NCBI GenBank assembly: GCA_011503125.2
Contig: WWBZ02000010.1
Coordinates: forward strand, 930,001-994,000
Direction of reading: 5' to 3'
From: Botryosphaeria dothidea
Lineage: Eukaryota > Ascomycota > Dothideomycetes > Botryosphaeriales > Botryosphaeriaceae
Length of the DNA: 64,000 bases
Below the pieces are notes generated by a model. It was not told the origin of the DNA, ran no database searches, and saw only the letters and a list, made by a program, of their open reading frames with translations. Numbering within the stretch: the stretch's first letter is position 1; each line of letters starts with the position of its first letter. Positions 32,798 through 43,292 of this stretch are shown here, in pieces. A program made the position numbers and the translations under genes.

Positions 32798-33709
32798 GTG
32801 GCATGGTTGGCCATTATAAAGTTCATGATGGCGAACCGAAATGATGAGAGTGAAGTAACAGCCAACTCCATGACGACCACCTCCACTCCAGCCATCCACG
32901 ACGCGTATTCTCAGGTTATTCCGTCTCTACTCTCCGATGTCAAGGAGCCTGTAGCAGAGCAATCGTCAGACTACAGGCTTGTCGACACGGCAGCAAAGAT
33001 GATCTTATTCCTCGATTGTATTTCCGATATCCCAACTGCATCAGCTGAACCATCTCTCTATATCGACCTCGAGGGAGTCAACCTAAGTCGACAAGGATCA
33101 ATCTGCATTATATAGATTATGGTTCTCCATTCCTATAACGTCTACCTTGTCGACATCCTCAAGCTTAGATCTGACGCCTTCACGATTAGCTGCGGGAAAG
33201 GAATATCTCTCCGCCAGGTACTCGAGTCGGACGGTATCATCAAGGCTTTTTTCGATGTGCGTAACGACTCTGATGCCCTTTACTATTATTATGGCATTAG
33301 GCTGGAAGGGGTGTACGATATCCAGTTGATGGAACTTGTTACCCGACCAGCTCGAGTTAGTCGAAAGTATCTTATTAGTCTGGCAAAGTGTGTTGAATAC
33401 AACGCTGGCTTAGCTGGGGCGGAGATGACCTTTTGGAAGCAGATGAAAGATAAGGGACTCAGGCTTTTCTGTCCGGCGCACGGTGGAAGCTACGAGATAT
33501 TCAATACTAGACTATTGGCGCCGGATATCTTGGAGTATTGTGTCCAGGATGTGGTGCTGCTGCCGCGTCTTTGGCAGTCTTACGACCAAAAGCTATCTAA
33601 GATACTTCGATCAAGGGTCTTGGATGCGACTAAGCGCAGAATCCAAGAGAGTCAGTCACCGGCCTACATCCCACATGGCCGTCACAAAGCTCTCGCTCCA
33701 ACTGTATAG
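32798..33709 (+). pseudogene. DEDD-type 3'-5' exonuclease domain protein, one in-frame TAG
   Basis: 303 codons in one phase, broken only by TAG 33113-33115. Exonuclease motifs: SLYIDLEGVNLSRQGSICII (motif I with D and E), FFDVRNDSDALYYYYGI (motif II Asp), YDIQLMELVTR, and YCVQDVVLLPRLWQSYDQK (motif III YxxxD). GGSYEIFNTR is typical of the fungal family. The TAG sits where a Gln is expected (CIIQI), so CAG to TAG explains it. Met 32798 or Met 32825/32828 could be the start. These proteins resemble RNase D/WRN exonucleases and often accompany transposon-rich regions. Without readthrough it would make only the first 105 residues. Confidence 0.8.
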
Positions 33710-33809
33710 TAGTAGCAGCGAGCTCCTTATTTGGCTTTGCTAGGAATTTGTCAACTAGAATCCCCTTAATTTTCAGGCATCTCTTAATATTACTTCCTTA
33801 GGCTCCATA

Positions 33810-34172
33810 TTGATGCCTTCCTCGGTACTTCCTATTACCTCGGATATACACACTTCCTCGGATACTCTCAATTCCTCGATTATATCACTCCAGATTCATG
33901 TATTTAAGGACACTCATTCTCCTTCATTGAGGGCCTTCGTTGCCTACAGTCACGGCGCACGGATCCATGCCCGAAGCGGAAGCCTACACAGGGCGGAGGT
34001 GTTTGACGCGGAAATCCGAGGCGTAGCAGAAGAACACGCGTGGGCAGCAGCCAACGCAGAAGCCCTAACCGAAAAATTTGAGTCCACCCTAAGATATATG
34101 GATTGGATTGGATTGGATTGGATTGGATTGGATTGGTCTACTCAGGCTACGATATCTTCTGTAAAGATATAA
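33810..34172 (+). pseudogene. LINE RNase H scrap
   Basis: The frame contains SGSLHRAEVFDAEIRGVAEE followed by HAWAAANA, resembling the H-xx-EVFDAE part of Tad-type LINE RNase H. Flanking residues do not match and no RT lies upstream. The frame then runs into the pentanucleotide repeat at 34101. Confidence 0.4.
34101..34135. repeat. (GATTG)7 microsatellite
   Basis: Seven perfect GATTG units. Confidence 0.95.
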
Positions 34173-34390
34173 GAGCCGTCCTATATACATTACCGCGCCT
34201 TTTATCCGTTATTACCTTACCTTACTTCTTAGCCTAACTCCGTTTAGTAATCGTACGGCGGCTACGTCGCCCCGCTAGTCCTATCTAGGCCGGATAGCCG
34301 TGTAGTTAATTTTAGGAATTAAATCACCGCCTTAACCACCCGTATATCCGGCCTCTATCGTTCTTTTAGCCTATCGACCGGTTACCTAGT
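34173..34390. other. Short TpA-rich spacer
   Basis: RIP-like composition, no readable frame. Confidence 0.4.
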
Positions 34391-34548
34391 GTCAGGCCCC
34401 TCAGGCGCTTCCCTCAGGAACGCCCTGGACCCTCGATCAGGCCACGTGTCCAATGCACAGACCATTGATCCGCGGATATATCTATCCGCCTTTCTCTCCT
34501 TTACCTCTCTTTCCCTTTCTCTTTGTTCGTAGATTCTTAGTTTGATAG
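34391..34548 (+). repeat. Diverged element B-like LTR, 3' end replaced by Gypsy-3 LTR
   Basis: Starts TGTCAGGCCCCTCAGGCGCT like the other element B copies, diverges in the middle, and regains similarity in the pyrimidine-rich part (CTCTTTCCCTTTCTC, then TAGATTCTTAGTTT). It ends at TGTAACGCC, the tip of an inverted Gypsy-3-type LTR. Confidence 0.55.
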
Positions 34549-34641
34549 CTGTAACGCCGGGCCTCTTCCACTAGGCTTCGGAGTCACCTAGCAGGTTCGG
34601 GTAACCGAGGGGTTTACCTTGAATGACAAGAGAAGGGTAAA
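34549..34641 (-). repeat. Gypsy-3-type LTR, first part (split by LINE-C)
   Basis: Reverse complement of the end of 28407-29119. Continues at 40362 after LINE-C. Confidence 0.85.
34627..34641. repeat. 15-bp target-site duplication of LINE-C (left)
   Basis: CAAGAGAAGGGTAAA, repeated at 40362-40376. Confidence 0.9.
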
Positions 34642-37600
34642 TGATGATGATGATGAATTCATAGACCGTCCCAGCCGCCGAAGGCAGCTATGCGGCATGC
34701 GGCCGGCTCCACTGCGCCCGCAAGGCCCGTTTGAGCCGAAACGAGGTAGTAAAGCTTGGCTTACTCTCTATCTATTTTGCGTGCACCTACGTATATGTCT
34801 CTTGGCGCTGCAGCTTCCCGCAGCGCCAACAATCTCCGTAAACTATTCCGTCTTCCTCTAGTGTCAAGCTTCATGCTGTGCGCGCGATGTCGCTCCGAAT
34901 TGCCCAAGGAGCTTGGTTGCTATTATGAACTTTGTTGCTGCTATGGCGGTACTGCGCTAGCTAAGCAGCTTCCTTAAGTCCGCTGTCCAGCATCTCCGCC
35001 CCCTCTTATCCTACATACGAAAGGAGAGTCTTAGCCCTTCGAACTTGCTGTACGTATATAGCACGTGGCTGACGGTCTGCAGCCTACACCCGTAGTCGCA
35101 TTCACCAGATGTTATGCCTGGTACGCGTCTCTGATGGAGGAAGTGCCTTAGCCCGATCTTGCCCGTCCTCATCTGTACTATTAGCGAGCTCAGAGCCCGT
35201 AGCGTGCCTCGGTAGAGTGCTAAGGTCTTCCTGCTCGGCTCTAGAGCTACTTTAAAGAGCTGCCTGCCTCGTTCGCTATCCCGCCAGGCCTGTTTCTATT
35301 CGTCTATTACCGTCTGGTTAATGGCTTACTTAAGTGCTGCCACCAGGCTCGTTCGTGTATTTAGCTGCGTTCTATGCTCTACAGCGCGGCCCTCCCGGGC
35401 TGCCGCTTTTGCGAGTTTATCAGCCTCTTCGTTGCCCGGTACTCCCTGGTGCGCGGGGATCCAGCGGAAGCCCACAGATGCGCCCTTCTGCTAGAGCCCT
35501 GTCAGGTTCGCGATAATGGAGTTTAGTAGGTGTTGCCCGGACTACTCGCCGGGTGTCACGAGTGCACGTAGCGCTGCTTGGTTGTTAGTAAAGACAGCTA
35601 TCTTTCGCTTGCTATAAGCCATCTTAGCTCCTACGAGCTCGAGAGCTATTACTATGCCCTAGAGCTCGGTAGTAAAGACTATCGTAGCCTTTATAGTGCC
35701 CATATACTTCGTGAGCCTCGTTTCTGCGGCAGGGGCGGTCGCTACGGCACCGACATGTCCGTCTATTGCGCTACCATCGGTGTAGATGGCTAGCGTATCT
35801 ATATCTTTTCTGGTCTGATCGTGCTGATATATCGCTAGCTCGCGTGATTTTGCTATGCATACGTCAGCCGGCTTCTGCTATAGGGGGAAGAGGTATAGCA
35901 GCCTCTACTTAACGTTGGTTAGCAGGCCGTCTAGCCGTTCGTTCCAGTGCTCCCTAATTTTAAGCATCGGGCTGCGCGTGTTTGGGCAGTCGCGCTTTCT
36001 CGAGTCCCACGTGCGTTCTATAAGCTGGATCAGTTGCCAGTATAGCGGTGTCGATGCCATCCGCAGGAGCGTCTCGCCTATATGCTTTTTAACTACTTGC
36101 GCGGCGGGGAGTAGGAATAGCTCGATATCGAGCGCTACTTTCGATGTAGCTCTAAAGGCGCCGGCTATAATTCGAGCCGCCCGATATTAGATCGCTTCTA
36201 CGGTGTCTATAAGCCGGGCTTCTATCGGTCTACTACGCGGGCTTCCTATAGCCTAGATACTATAGTAGTATAGAATCCGTAGTAGGATAATAGATCTATA
36301 GATCTGGCGCAGTCCTAGGGTGGGGACCCCCTACGTCGAACCCGCGATGCTAGAAAGTGCTACTAGGGTTATAGTTACGCGGGCTTACAGCTGCTAGATA
36401 TGCGTCTTACCGCTTAGCTTCTAATCGAGGAATACTCCTAGGAAGCGGCAGCTGTCGCTAGGGCTAAGGTAACGGCCTCCGAGGGTAATGCCTTACTTCG
36501 TGTTAAACCGCGCGGGAGTCTTCGTAAAGTGCGTTAATTCGTATTTCTTTACGGTAAAGACCGACGCGTACGTAGCTACCTATCTCTCCGCCTAGGTATA
36601 GGCTTCGGTAAGGAGTCGATAGTTCTCTTTAGTAGACGAGCTAACTACGAGTAGGTTCACGTTATCTATATATCCGATTACTATAACTTCTTATACTACG
36701 TATATCTCGAGGAGGTCTACGTTATAGAAGAGGTACAGCATCGGTAAGAGCGGCGAGCCTTACGGGATACCGAATAGGGTGCCGTAGTACGCTTCTAAGC
36801 CGTCGCTAAGCTTAAGTTTTATCTATCTTTCGGAGAGGAAGCTTCTAATCCACTTAAGCGCCCTACCGCCTATACGTCTTTTACGTAAGTTATATAGAAG
36901 GCGGAGGTAGGAGACGTCGTACGCGCTAGAGACGTCTAGTTAGAGGAGGGTTACCACTCGCGGCTCCGCCGAGTTCCACGCGCTATACACCGTCTCGACT
37001 AGAAGGTATACGGCGTGCTCGGTAGAGCGGCCGCGACGGCCCCTAATATGGCTCTAGGGTAGGAGATCGAAGCGCTCGACGAGGTAGCTTATGCGCCTCG
37101 CTATAATAGATTCTAGGATCTTGCCGATCGTGTTAGTAAGTACGATTAGCCGGTACGACTTAGGGTCCGTATAGTCGTCCTTCTTATATTTACGGAGCGC
37201 TAGCGTAATCGACTATCTAAACTAGCTTAGGCAGTGTCTTAGCCTTAGGCTTACGTTATACACCGTTGTAAGAGTAAGAATGAGAGCGGGTCCGAGCTAC
37301 TAGAGGATACTATTCGGGATACCGTCCGGGCCCGGTGCCTTCTACGGCTTCGCTCTCTATATAGCTAGCCTTACCTCCTCCGCCGTAATATCCGGCTAGG
37401 GCGTCTCTTATAGGTAGACAAATCCTTCTATATTAGATAGGTCCGCTTACGGGGGGTCGGGGAAGAAGGCCTCCCGGAGGGTGTCGAGTTTCTCCTTTAG
37501 CTATTCTGCATAGATCGAGTCCGGCCTTCTTAGGGCTAGTATATAGCTTAATTAGTTTACCTCCCGGTTCTAAGCCTACTTAGCTAATCTCTAGATACCG

Positions 37601-40361
37601 TTATCCTTCGTTGCCGTAGACTCGATCTTCGTCCGATATTTATATTATAGCGCTTTTTAAATTAGCCTACCTTTCTTATTCCTCGTTAAACGGTATCTCT
37701 CTTAGTCGTCCTCCGACCGGGTTCTCTACTAGATCCTACGCAGCCTCCGCGTCTCTATCTAAACCTCCTTATACTCTTTCGTCTACTCTAATATCGACTG
37801 CGGTAACACTCGTAGTAGCGGAGTCGATATCTTAATCGCCTCTTTAATAGCTTGGATTAGGGCCCCCGTAAGGTTCTCGAGTGCCTTAACCGAGCGTGGC
37901 GGTTTTGCTAAAGAAAGAGTTTTCTCGAATATCTACTTAAGCTTCGTGGTGTCTATACTTTTCTAGTTCGGCCTTACTTCCGTTAGGCGCCTCGGCGGGG
38001 ATAGGTCTACTACCGTACTTATAGGAATATAGTCCGAGTCTTACTAGAGGTCCTCTCTTACCTAGCACTTAACTAGGTATTTAAGAATACCTACCGTTAT
38101 AAACGCTAGATCTATAGTAGTTTAAGCGTCGTTTCTCGCGAAGGTAGGGATCGCCGGTAGGAAGGCTAGGTGTAGTAAGAAGCGCTCTAGTAGGTTAATA
38201 AGCTCGTCTACCTCTCGATCCTAATAGCTATACTCGGGTCCCGTCTAGAGCGGGTGGTAGAGGTTGAAGTCGCCGAGCACGATGTGTTGGTCGGTCGGAT
38301 AATCTCGTAGGGCTTCTACTAGCGCATGTAGTAAGCTCGTCGCCCTCGTCGTTCGCGGCGGGTTATAGATGTTATAGATATAGACTATATCCCCTACGTT
38401 GCTACTATTCGCGAGCTTAAGATATAACGTATATAGGTCGGGTGTCTAGTAGGTTACCGTCTACGATAAGGACGCTATCCGCTTATTTACGAATATATAT
38501 ATCCTAGCGGGACCGTTAAAGTATAGTAGCTTAAACTCCCTCTTTAGTGGGTAGTATATCGTGTCTCGAAAGGGGTTCTTCTACGGCTCCTATAGGGTAA
38601 TAATATCGAACTCGCGTGTCCGCCTATCCCGGAAGAGGGAAGCTATTACCTTAGTCCTAGATCTTATAACGTTATACTATAATATAGAGATCTGCTAGTC
38701 TTTAGTTATCGAGTATCGTAATCTCGTTGCTAAGTAGCTGTGTGTTTAGCTACTAAGTATTCGTGGCTTGCCTACCCGTTAAGGCTAGCGCCTCCTTCCG
38801 GAGCTGCTAGCTTGCCCTAATTAGGCTATCGATTTCCTCCTACCGCTCGCTTCGTATTACCTCGTCTTTAGGCTCGGCGTGTAGTAACCTCGGTCTTCCG
38901 CGCTTCCTAGTTAGGCGTGCTACCGGAGCTACTAGCGTTTAGTTCGTTATCCGTTCCGTAAGTTAGGCTGTTTGCGTTGGTGTCTTAGTCGTGGTTAATA
39001 GTCTCTTACTAATAGTTTCGGGGTAAAGGAATAGCCTTATGGCCTTGGCTCGCTCCACCCTATTCTTCTCTCTCTTCCTCTCCGAGTAGACCGCGCTCTA
39101 CGCCGTGTAGGAGCGCTTGCACGCGGCGTACTTACGCTCCGCGTTCGGATCCTCCTTCTAGCCGTATTCCTTAGAGCTATGCTAGCCTGTATAGTAGCCG
39201 TAGGCTTGCGGCGCTTAATACTAGGTTCCTATATAGCCGTACTTCTAGTAGTTAAAGTACTGCTTAACTTTATATATCCGATCGTAGAGCTCGTACGAGA
39301 GTATCTCCGCTTGCTATACTATCCCGCCGGTAATCGCTGCGTTAGCGTCCTCCGCCCTACTAAATTCTACTACTAGGGATAACGCCCTCTTATTAGTAGA
39401 CGCCTTCGTTAGCTAGCCTACGTATCTAATTTCGGTATTAGAAAGTAGCGGCTTATTCTCTGCCTCGAGCAGCTTAATAGCATTCTCTATATCTAAGAGA
39501 TCTATTAACTTGGTATGTACGCCGTGCACGATAACGCCGTACATCTGCGTCACGATCCGCGCCGACCCTCTAAACGTCTCGACCTAGCTATATATACTTT
39601 CTTATAGTATCTCCTTCTCTTGCTAGTTCCTCGTATATACCGCGATGTCCCCGCTCCGAAGCTACTTCGCCGCGACTACCTAAATCTTATTTATCTCGGG
39701 GTCCGTCTGCGACTTTAGGGCACGGTTAACGCGTTCTTTAAGGTGTGTCGGGGTCTACGAGCGGAGGTAGCTAACTATCTACGGGTCTATAAGTTTAATT
39801 ACTAGTTTACGGCATTTCTCGGTCGGGCTCGGCGCGAGGTTAGGCTGCGCTTACGCTTACGCTATCGTTCGCAGCGCTACTACTCGCGCCCAGGTTATAG
39901 GACTCTATTATATATTCTACTAGGAAAGAGGGACTACCGTGTTAATAGTATTAGTAGTGCGCTTAATAGCGCTGGTGTCCTTCTTAATATCGTTCGCGGT
40001 CTAAAGGACTAAGCTTACGGCCGCCTTTAGCTCGGCCGGCGTCGGTTGGCCGAGGGCTTTATCGCACAGCTCGACGGCGCTCTCGATTAGCGGGGCGATA
40101 GTATAGTAGCGGAAGCTACGTCTATGGTCGCCTGCATCGTTAAGGAGCTGCTTTACCTAGGTCCTAAGCTATACGGCGTGCTCGTAGAGTAAGAGTAGGT
40201 TATCGCCCGGTCGCAAGGCGTCGGCGACCGCTATAGCGGGTAATCTAGTATTAGGCGATAGCGGATTGCCGGTAGAGCGGGTTGGCGCGTGTTGCAGGGC
40301 GATTGCGCGTGGTTGTGAGGCGTAATTCCAAGAATTCGTTCTCGCTGCAAGTGGTTATTTT
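34642..40361 (-). mobile_element. LINE-C, full-length Tad-like LINE with RNase H, inserted in a Gypsy LTR
   Basis: 5.7 kb bounded by a perfect 15-bp target duplication. The left (3') end carries a (TGA)n/(TCA)n tail at 34641-34655. On the minus strand, from right to left: ORF1 with coiled stretches (about 38800-40300), endonuclease (about 37900-38700), reverse transcriptase (about 36300-37400), RNase H (about 35340-35800) and a Cys/His motif (CDYGCRLQTVSHVLY, about 35060-35110). It is heavily RIP-altered: TpA-rich, CpG retained, TAG throughout. Confidence 0.9.
35000..38720 (-). pseudogene. LINE-C ORF2: endonuclease, reverse transcriptase, RNase H
   Basis: Endonuclease: HIVLGDFNLYHPL near 38270, then TTIDLAFI. 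RT: LFGIP*GSPLLPMLYLFYNV near 36720-36780 and GYIDNVNLLVVSSST near 36640-36690, where the usual YVDD is YIDN, so the second catalytic Asp is lost. RNase H: YTDGSAIDGHVGAVATAPAA near 35790, TTEL*GIVIALELVGAKMAY, FTNNQAALRAL, WIPAHQGVPGNEEADKLAKA near 35440. Stops are mostly TAG at Trp/Gln positions, and the phase is preserved over long stretches. Boundaries are approximate. Confidence 0.85.
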
Positions 40362-40620
40362 CAAGAGAAGGGTAAAGGATTGGAACAATAGGTAGAAATC
40401 ACGTGATAAGTGAGTGCACAGTGTGCGCAAGGCTCGTTACCTCCAATAGGATTATATTGGAACTTTAAGTTAACCACGAAGGTTAAAATACTATCTAATA
40501 AGTATGGTTATATATAAGTAGGAGAGCTATAACAATCTGGTATAGTGTTTAGATCTTCTCTGATTTAGTGGGTGTTGGATTAGTAGAGATCTAAAGGTGG
40601 GTCTTGGATCAGTCCTGATC
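40362..40620 (-). repeat. Gypsy-3-type LTR, second part
   Basis: Continues the LTR started at 34549 and matches the reverse complement of about 28780-29035 of the LTR at 28407. It stops at 40620, where an inverted element B begins, so the rest of this LTR is missing. Confidence 0.85.
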
Positions 40621-40853
40621 TGTGAGGCAGCAAAGCCGAAATGATGGTATTGCTTTTAACTGAAAATCTATGTACAAGGAGGAAAGGAAAGAGAGTCTGG
40701 AAAGAGAGGGCGAAGGGTAAATATACCCAGTCGCTTAGCGCTGGGCCCGTGCCCTAGTGCCTGACCGAGTTATCCTTGGTACAGCTGGGGCCTCTGGTTG
40801 CTGTTGAGTATCTACCCAGTTGCCTGGGGTGGTAGCGCTTGAGGGGCCTGACA
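40621..40853 (-). repeat. Element B copy (233 bp, inverted)
   Basis: TGTGAGGCAGC at the left, GGGGCCTGACA at the right; full-length reverse complement of the copies at 51213 and 53235. TG...CA bounded with short imperfect inverted tips (TGTCAGGC / TGTGAGGC). Confidence 0.8.
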
Positions 40854-40854
40854 A

Positions 40855-41254
40855 AGTGAAAGAACTCCCCGAAGGCGACGGACGAATTCTTCGAGCTTAT
40901 ATTAGTAATAGGGGAAGAACCCAAACCACGTAAGTACTATAAGATCTAAAACGCGGAAGATATATTTTCAAGAATATTAATTATTAGGATATCAATATAG
41001 TACTCGACTTATTTCGACTAGTAAAGAAGTGCGAGGAAATTTTACTAGACCCCCTTAACGACATGGGAATTCGCTCACTTTCTAATCGGACCTCGGAGGC
41101 AGAGTCTCGTCTAGAAAAACACATTGAAGCTATTAAGAGCTTTATAACTGACTTAGATGCCATAAAGATGACGATTGCTGTCGAACGGTACAAGAAAGTA
41201 AGACCGCTGGTTTTCTCATTGTCGCTATCGAGGTCTGCTATATACGCATGGTAA
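40855..41254 (+). pseudogene. Degenerate reading frame of unknown function
   Basis: One phase from about 40855 to TAA/TAG at 41252: KELPEGDGRILRAYISNRG, then FKNIN, DINIVLDLFRLVKKCEEILL, NRTSEAESRLEKHIEAIKSF and a hydrophobic end. Three TAG codons interrupt the first half. Helical, charged C-terminal part. It may be the remnant of a gene cut by element B. Family not recognised. Confidence 0.4.
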
Positions 41255-41498
41255 TCGTATTTACGGAAATAAACATAAATGGGGCAAATGAGGCGTGTGG
41301 GGATAGGTGTTTGGTGTTGCGAAAAAAGCAAAGAAAGAACGCGTGTACGAAAAAACAAAGAGAACACGTGACTTCGGGCCAATGTGGTTGACAGAAACTC
41401 TCATGATTTAACGACCGACTTGGAGAGATTATTCTGGAAAGGCACCTTTGCTAGCTACTCCCATGGCCGGACATAGGATTCTGTCATAGATACCCTTA

Positions 41499-42541
41499 TT
41501 ATACACCAGAGTGCATACTTCGGACATGCGCCACCAACTTATCCTTCCTGTGGAAAGCTTCCCTCCCTCTGCTTATGCTGCGTCGACAAGTCGGAACGTG
41601 ACACCAGAAGTTCGGTTTGTTGGTGGCATGAAGGGTCGTGTGATGTCGTCTAAGCTCGGCCTGACGAGCGAAGGTCTGGGCTCCGCATCCTTCAACGTCA
41701 CACACAAACCTGCCATTGCTGAGCACAGAGCCAATTCTTGCAACAGCATCTTCCGCCTCGGTCTTTAAGATTACGGTGCTGGAAGCTTGGTCTTGTTTTA
41801 GTCCCATAGATCGCGTATCGCCTGAATTGCGATGATCTACGAGATGCGAGGTGAGGGGATGGATGTTAATGTTAGGAAGTGACATGTCTTGCATCATGAT
41901 GGGATGAGGTTCAAAGGGTGCAGGAGCTGAGTGCGTTGGAGAGAGTTTGCTGTATGATATGTTAGCCAGGGCATAGTTCGTGATCACCAGTGACACTCAC
42001 TTTGACATGTGACCATTCGCTGTCCAGCGGGGCATGCTCATGAAGTTGCTCATCACGTGTGAGTTGTGTGGCGATGGAAACTGATAGGGAACAACAGCTG
42101 AATCCATATCGCAGTTCTTGGTTGCCGGCCACGGTTGGTCGTTGAGACACATGCCAGATCCAGAGTACTGATCATGCTTTGTCGAGACATCTTGCCCTTT
42201 TGTTGCGTCTGAAGCCGTATGTGCTAGAACATTGTCGGGATAATTCCATTGATATGCTGTGCATTCGTCAGTCAAATAGCAACAACACCGCGACAGGGAC
42301 TGACGGACTTCCTCTGATACTCTCGTCGACTCGCCCAGGGTGCCTGCCAGGCAGACTGACTTGGCCAGGGTCGATGTATCTCACAGCTGGGAGAAGGCAT
42401 CAGTGTCGTTCAAAGACGAGATATCCGCGGAAATCCCTAATACTTACTTTTGACGTTGCTGCTTAGTCCGAATTCGTGACTGCTCTGATCCGGTAGATCA
42501 ATGTGGTTTTGATCAGAGTAAGGAGAAAAGAAACGATCCAT
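41499..42541 (-). CDS. C2H2 zinc-finger protein, three exons, 295 aa
   Basis: Exons 42541-42448, 42343-42001 and 41949-41499 join in frame. Intron 1 (42447-42344, 104 nt) has GTAAGT and a GGCAG acceptor; intron 2 (42000-41950, 51 nt) has GTGAGT, a CTAAC branch site and ATACAG. The protein starts MDRFFSPYSDQNHID. The C-terminus has a C2H2 finger, FVCDVEGCGAQTFARQAELR then RHHTTLH, followed by WCHVPTCRRSISRGREAFHR then KDKLVAHVRSMH. This C-x4/5-C pattern with a long loop is typical of fungal transcription-factor-like proteins. No stops. It is divergently arranged with the Clr5-TPR gene; the ~750-bp gap probably holds both promoters. Target genes unknown. Confidence 0.8.
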
Positions 42542-43292
42542 GCTCCACCACGTCAGGTAAAAGGATAAGGAAGTAGCGGAGAAATGGTAGGTATCGTGTC
42601 TGTGTTAAATGCCGTCGCTCTTACTTCATCTCAGTACAGACAGACAGTCGAGATCGTGGACGAGGGGATATGTGTACTTATACGTGCTTGAACGATTCCG
42701 AAGGATCACAAGAGCCGTGAAGCGTCTTGCCCCGGCACCTGAGTATAGGCAGGCTACGTGTTCGCCCGTCGTTGCAGAAGAGACATAATGGCAGGCGATC
42801 AAGAGCGAGGTGGTCAACATAATTAAGAGTGTTCCACCATCCATTCCATTATTTGTTCGTGATTTGTTGTACCGCCAAAGTTCAATTTAGAGCTCATGGT
42901 AGTAATGCTCGCCGGCCAATCAGCAGGCTAGCGTTCTGCTCGGTCCAGCCATATTGTACTTTTGCGAGGGCGGGCGGGGCGAAGGCTCCCCGGTGAAACG
43001 CTTGGGCGGCTTACGCACAGGCGCTCCGCCAGCGCCACGCTGTGTGCTAGCAGCGTTAGCGCGCTCGACCTGCCGAGTAACAATGGGAGTTTTGACCTGC
43101 GCCCAATCGCCTCAATCCAGCGCATACTTTGCGGTTTGCGTGACATGTGACACCTCTTCAGAGCCTCATTGCTGACCATAAGATGGAGCATAAATCGCTC
43201 TCTAGTTCTGTCGTCGTTCTAGGCAGGCACTCTTTGCTTTGCATGCCTTGCAACATCTAGCGACCGGCCACTTCTCTGTTTTCGTGCGACTG
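42542..43292. promoter_or_regulatory. Shared intergenic promoter region of the C2H2 and Clr5-TPR genes
   Basis: 751 bp between two divergent start codons. GC-rich around 42950-43120. Open frames here (42626-42844, 42928-43191) have no family features and overlap both presumed promoters. No specific factor site assigned. Confidence 0.45.

Noticed and set aside
42626..42844. 72-codon minus frame with a hydrophobic start upstream of the C2H2 gene
   Set aside because: Lies in the shared promoter; no splice or domain support.
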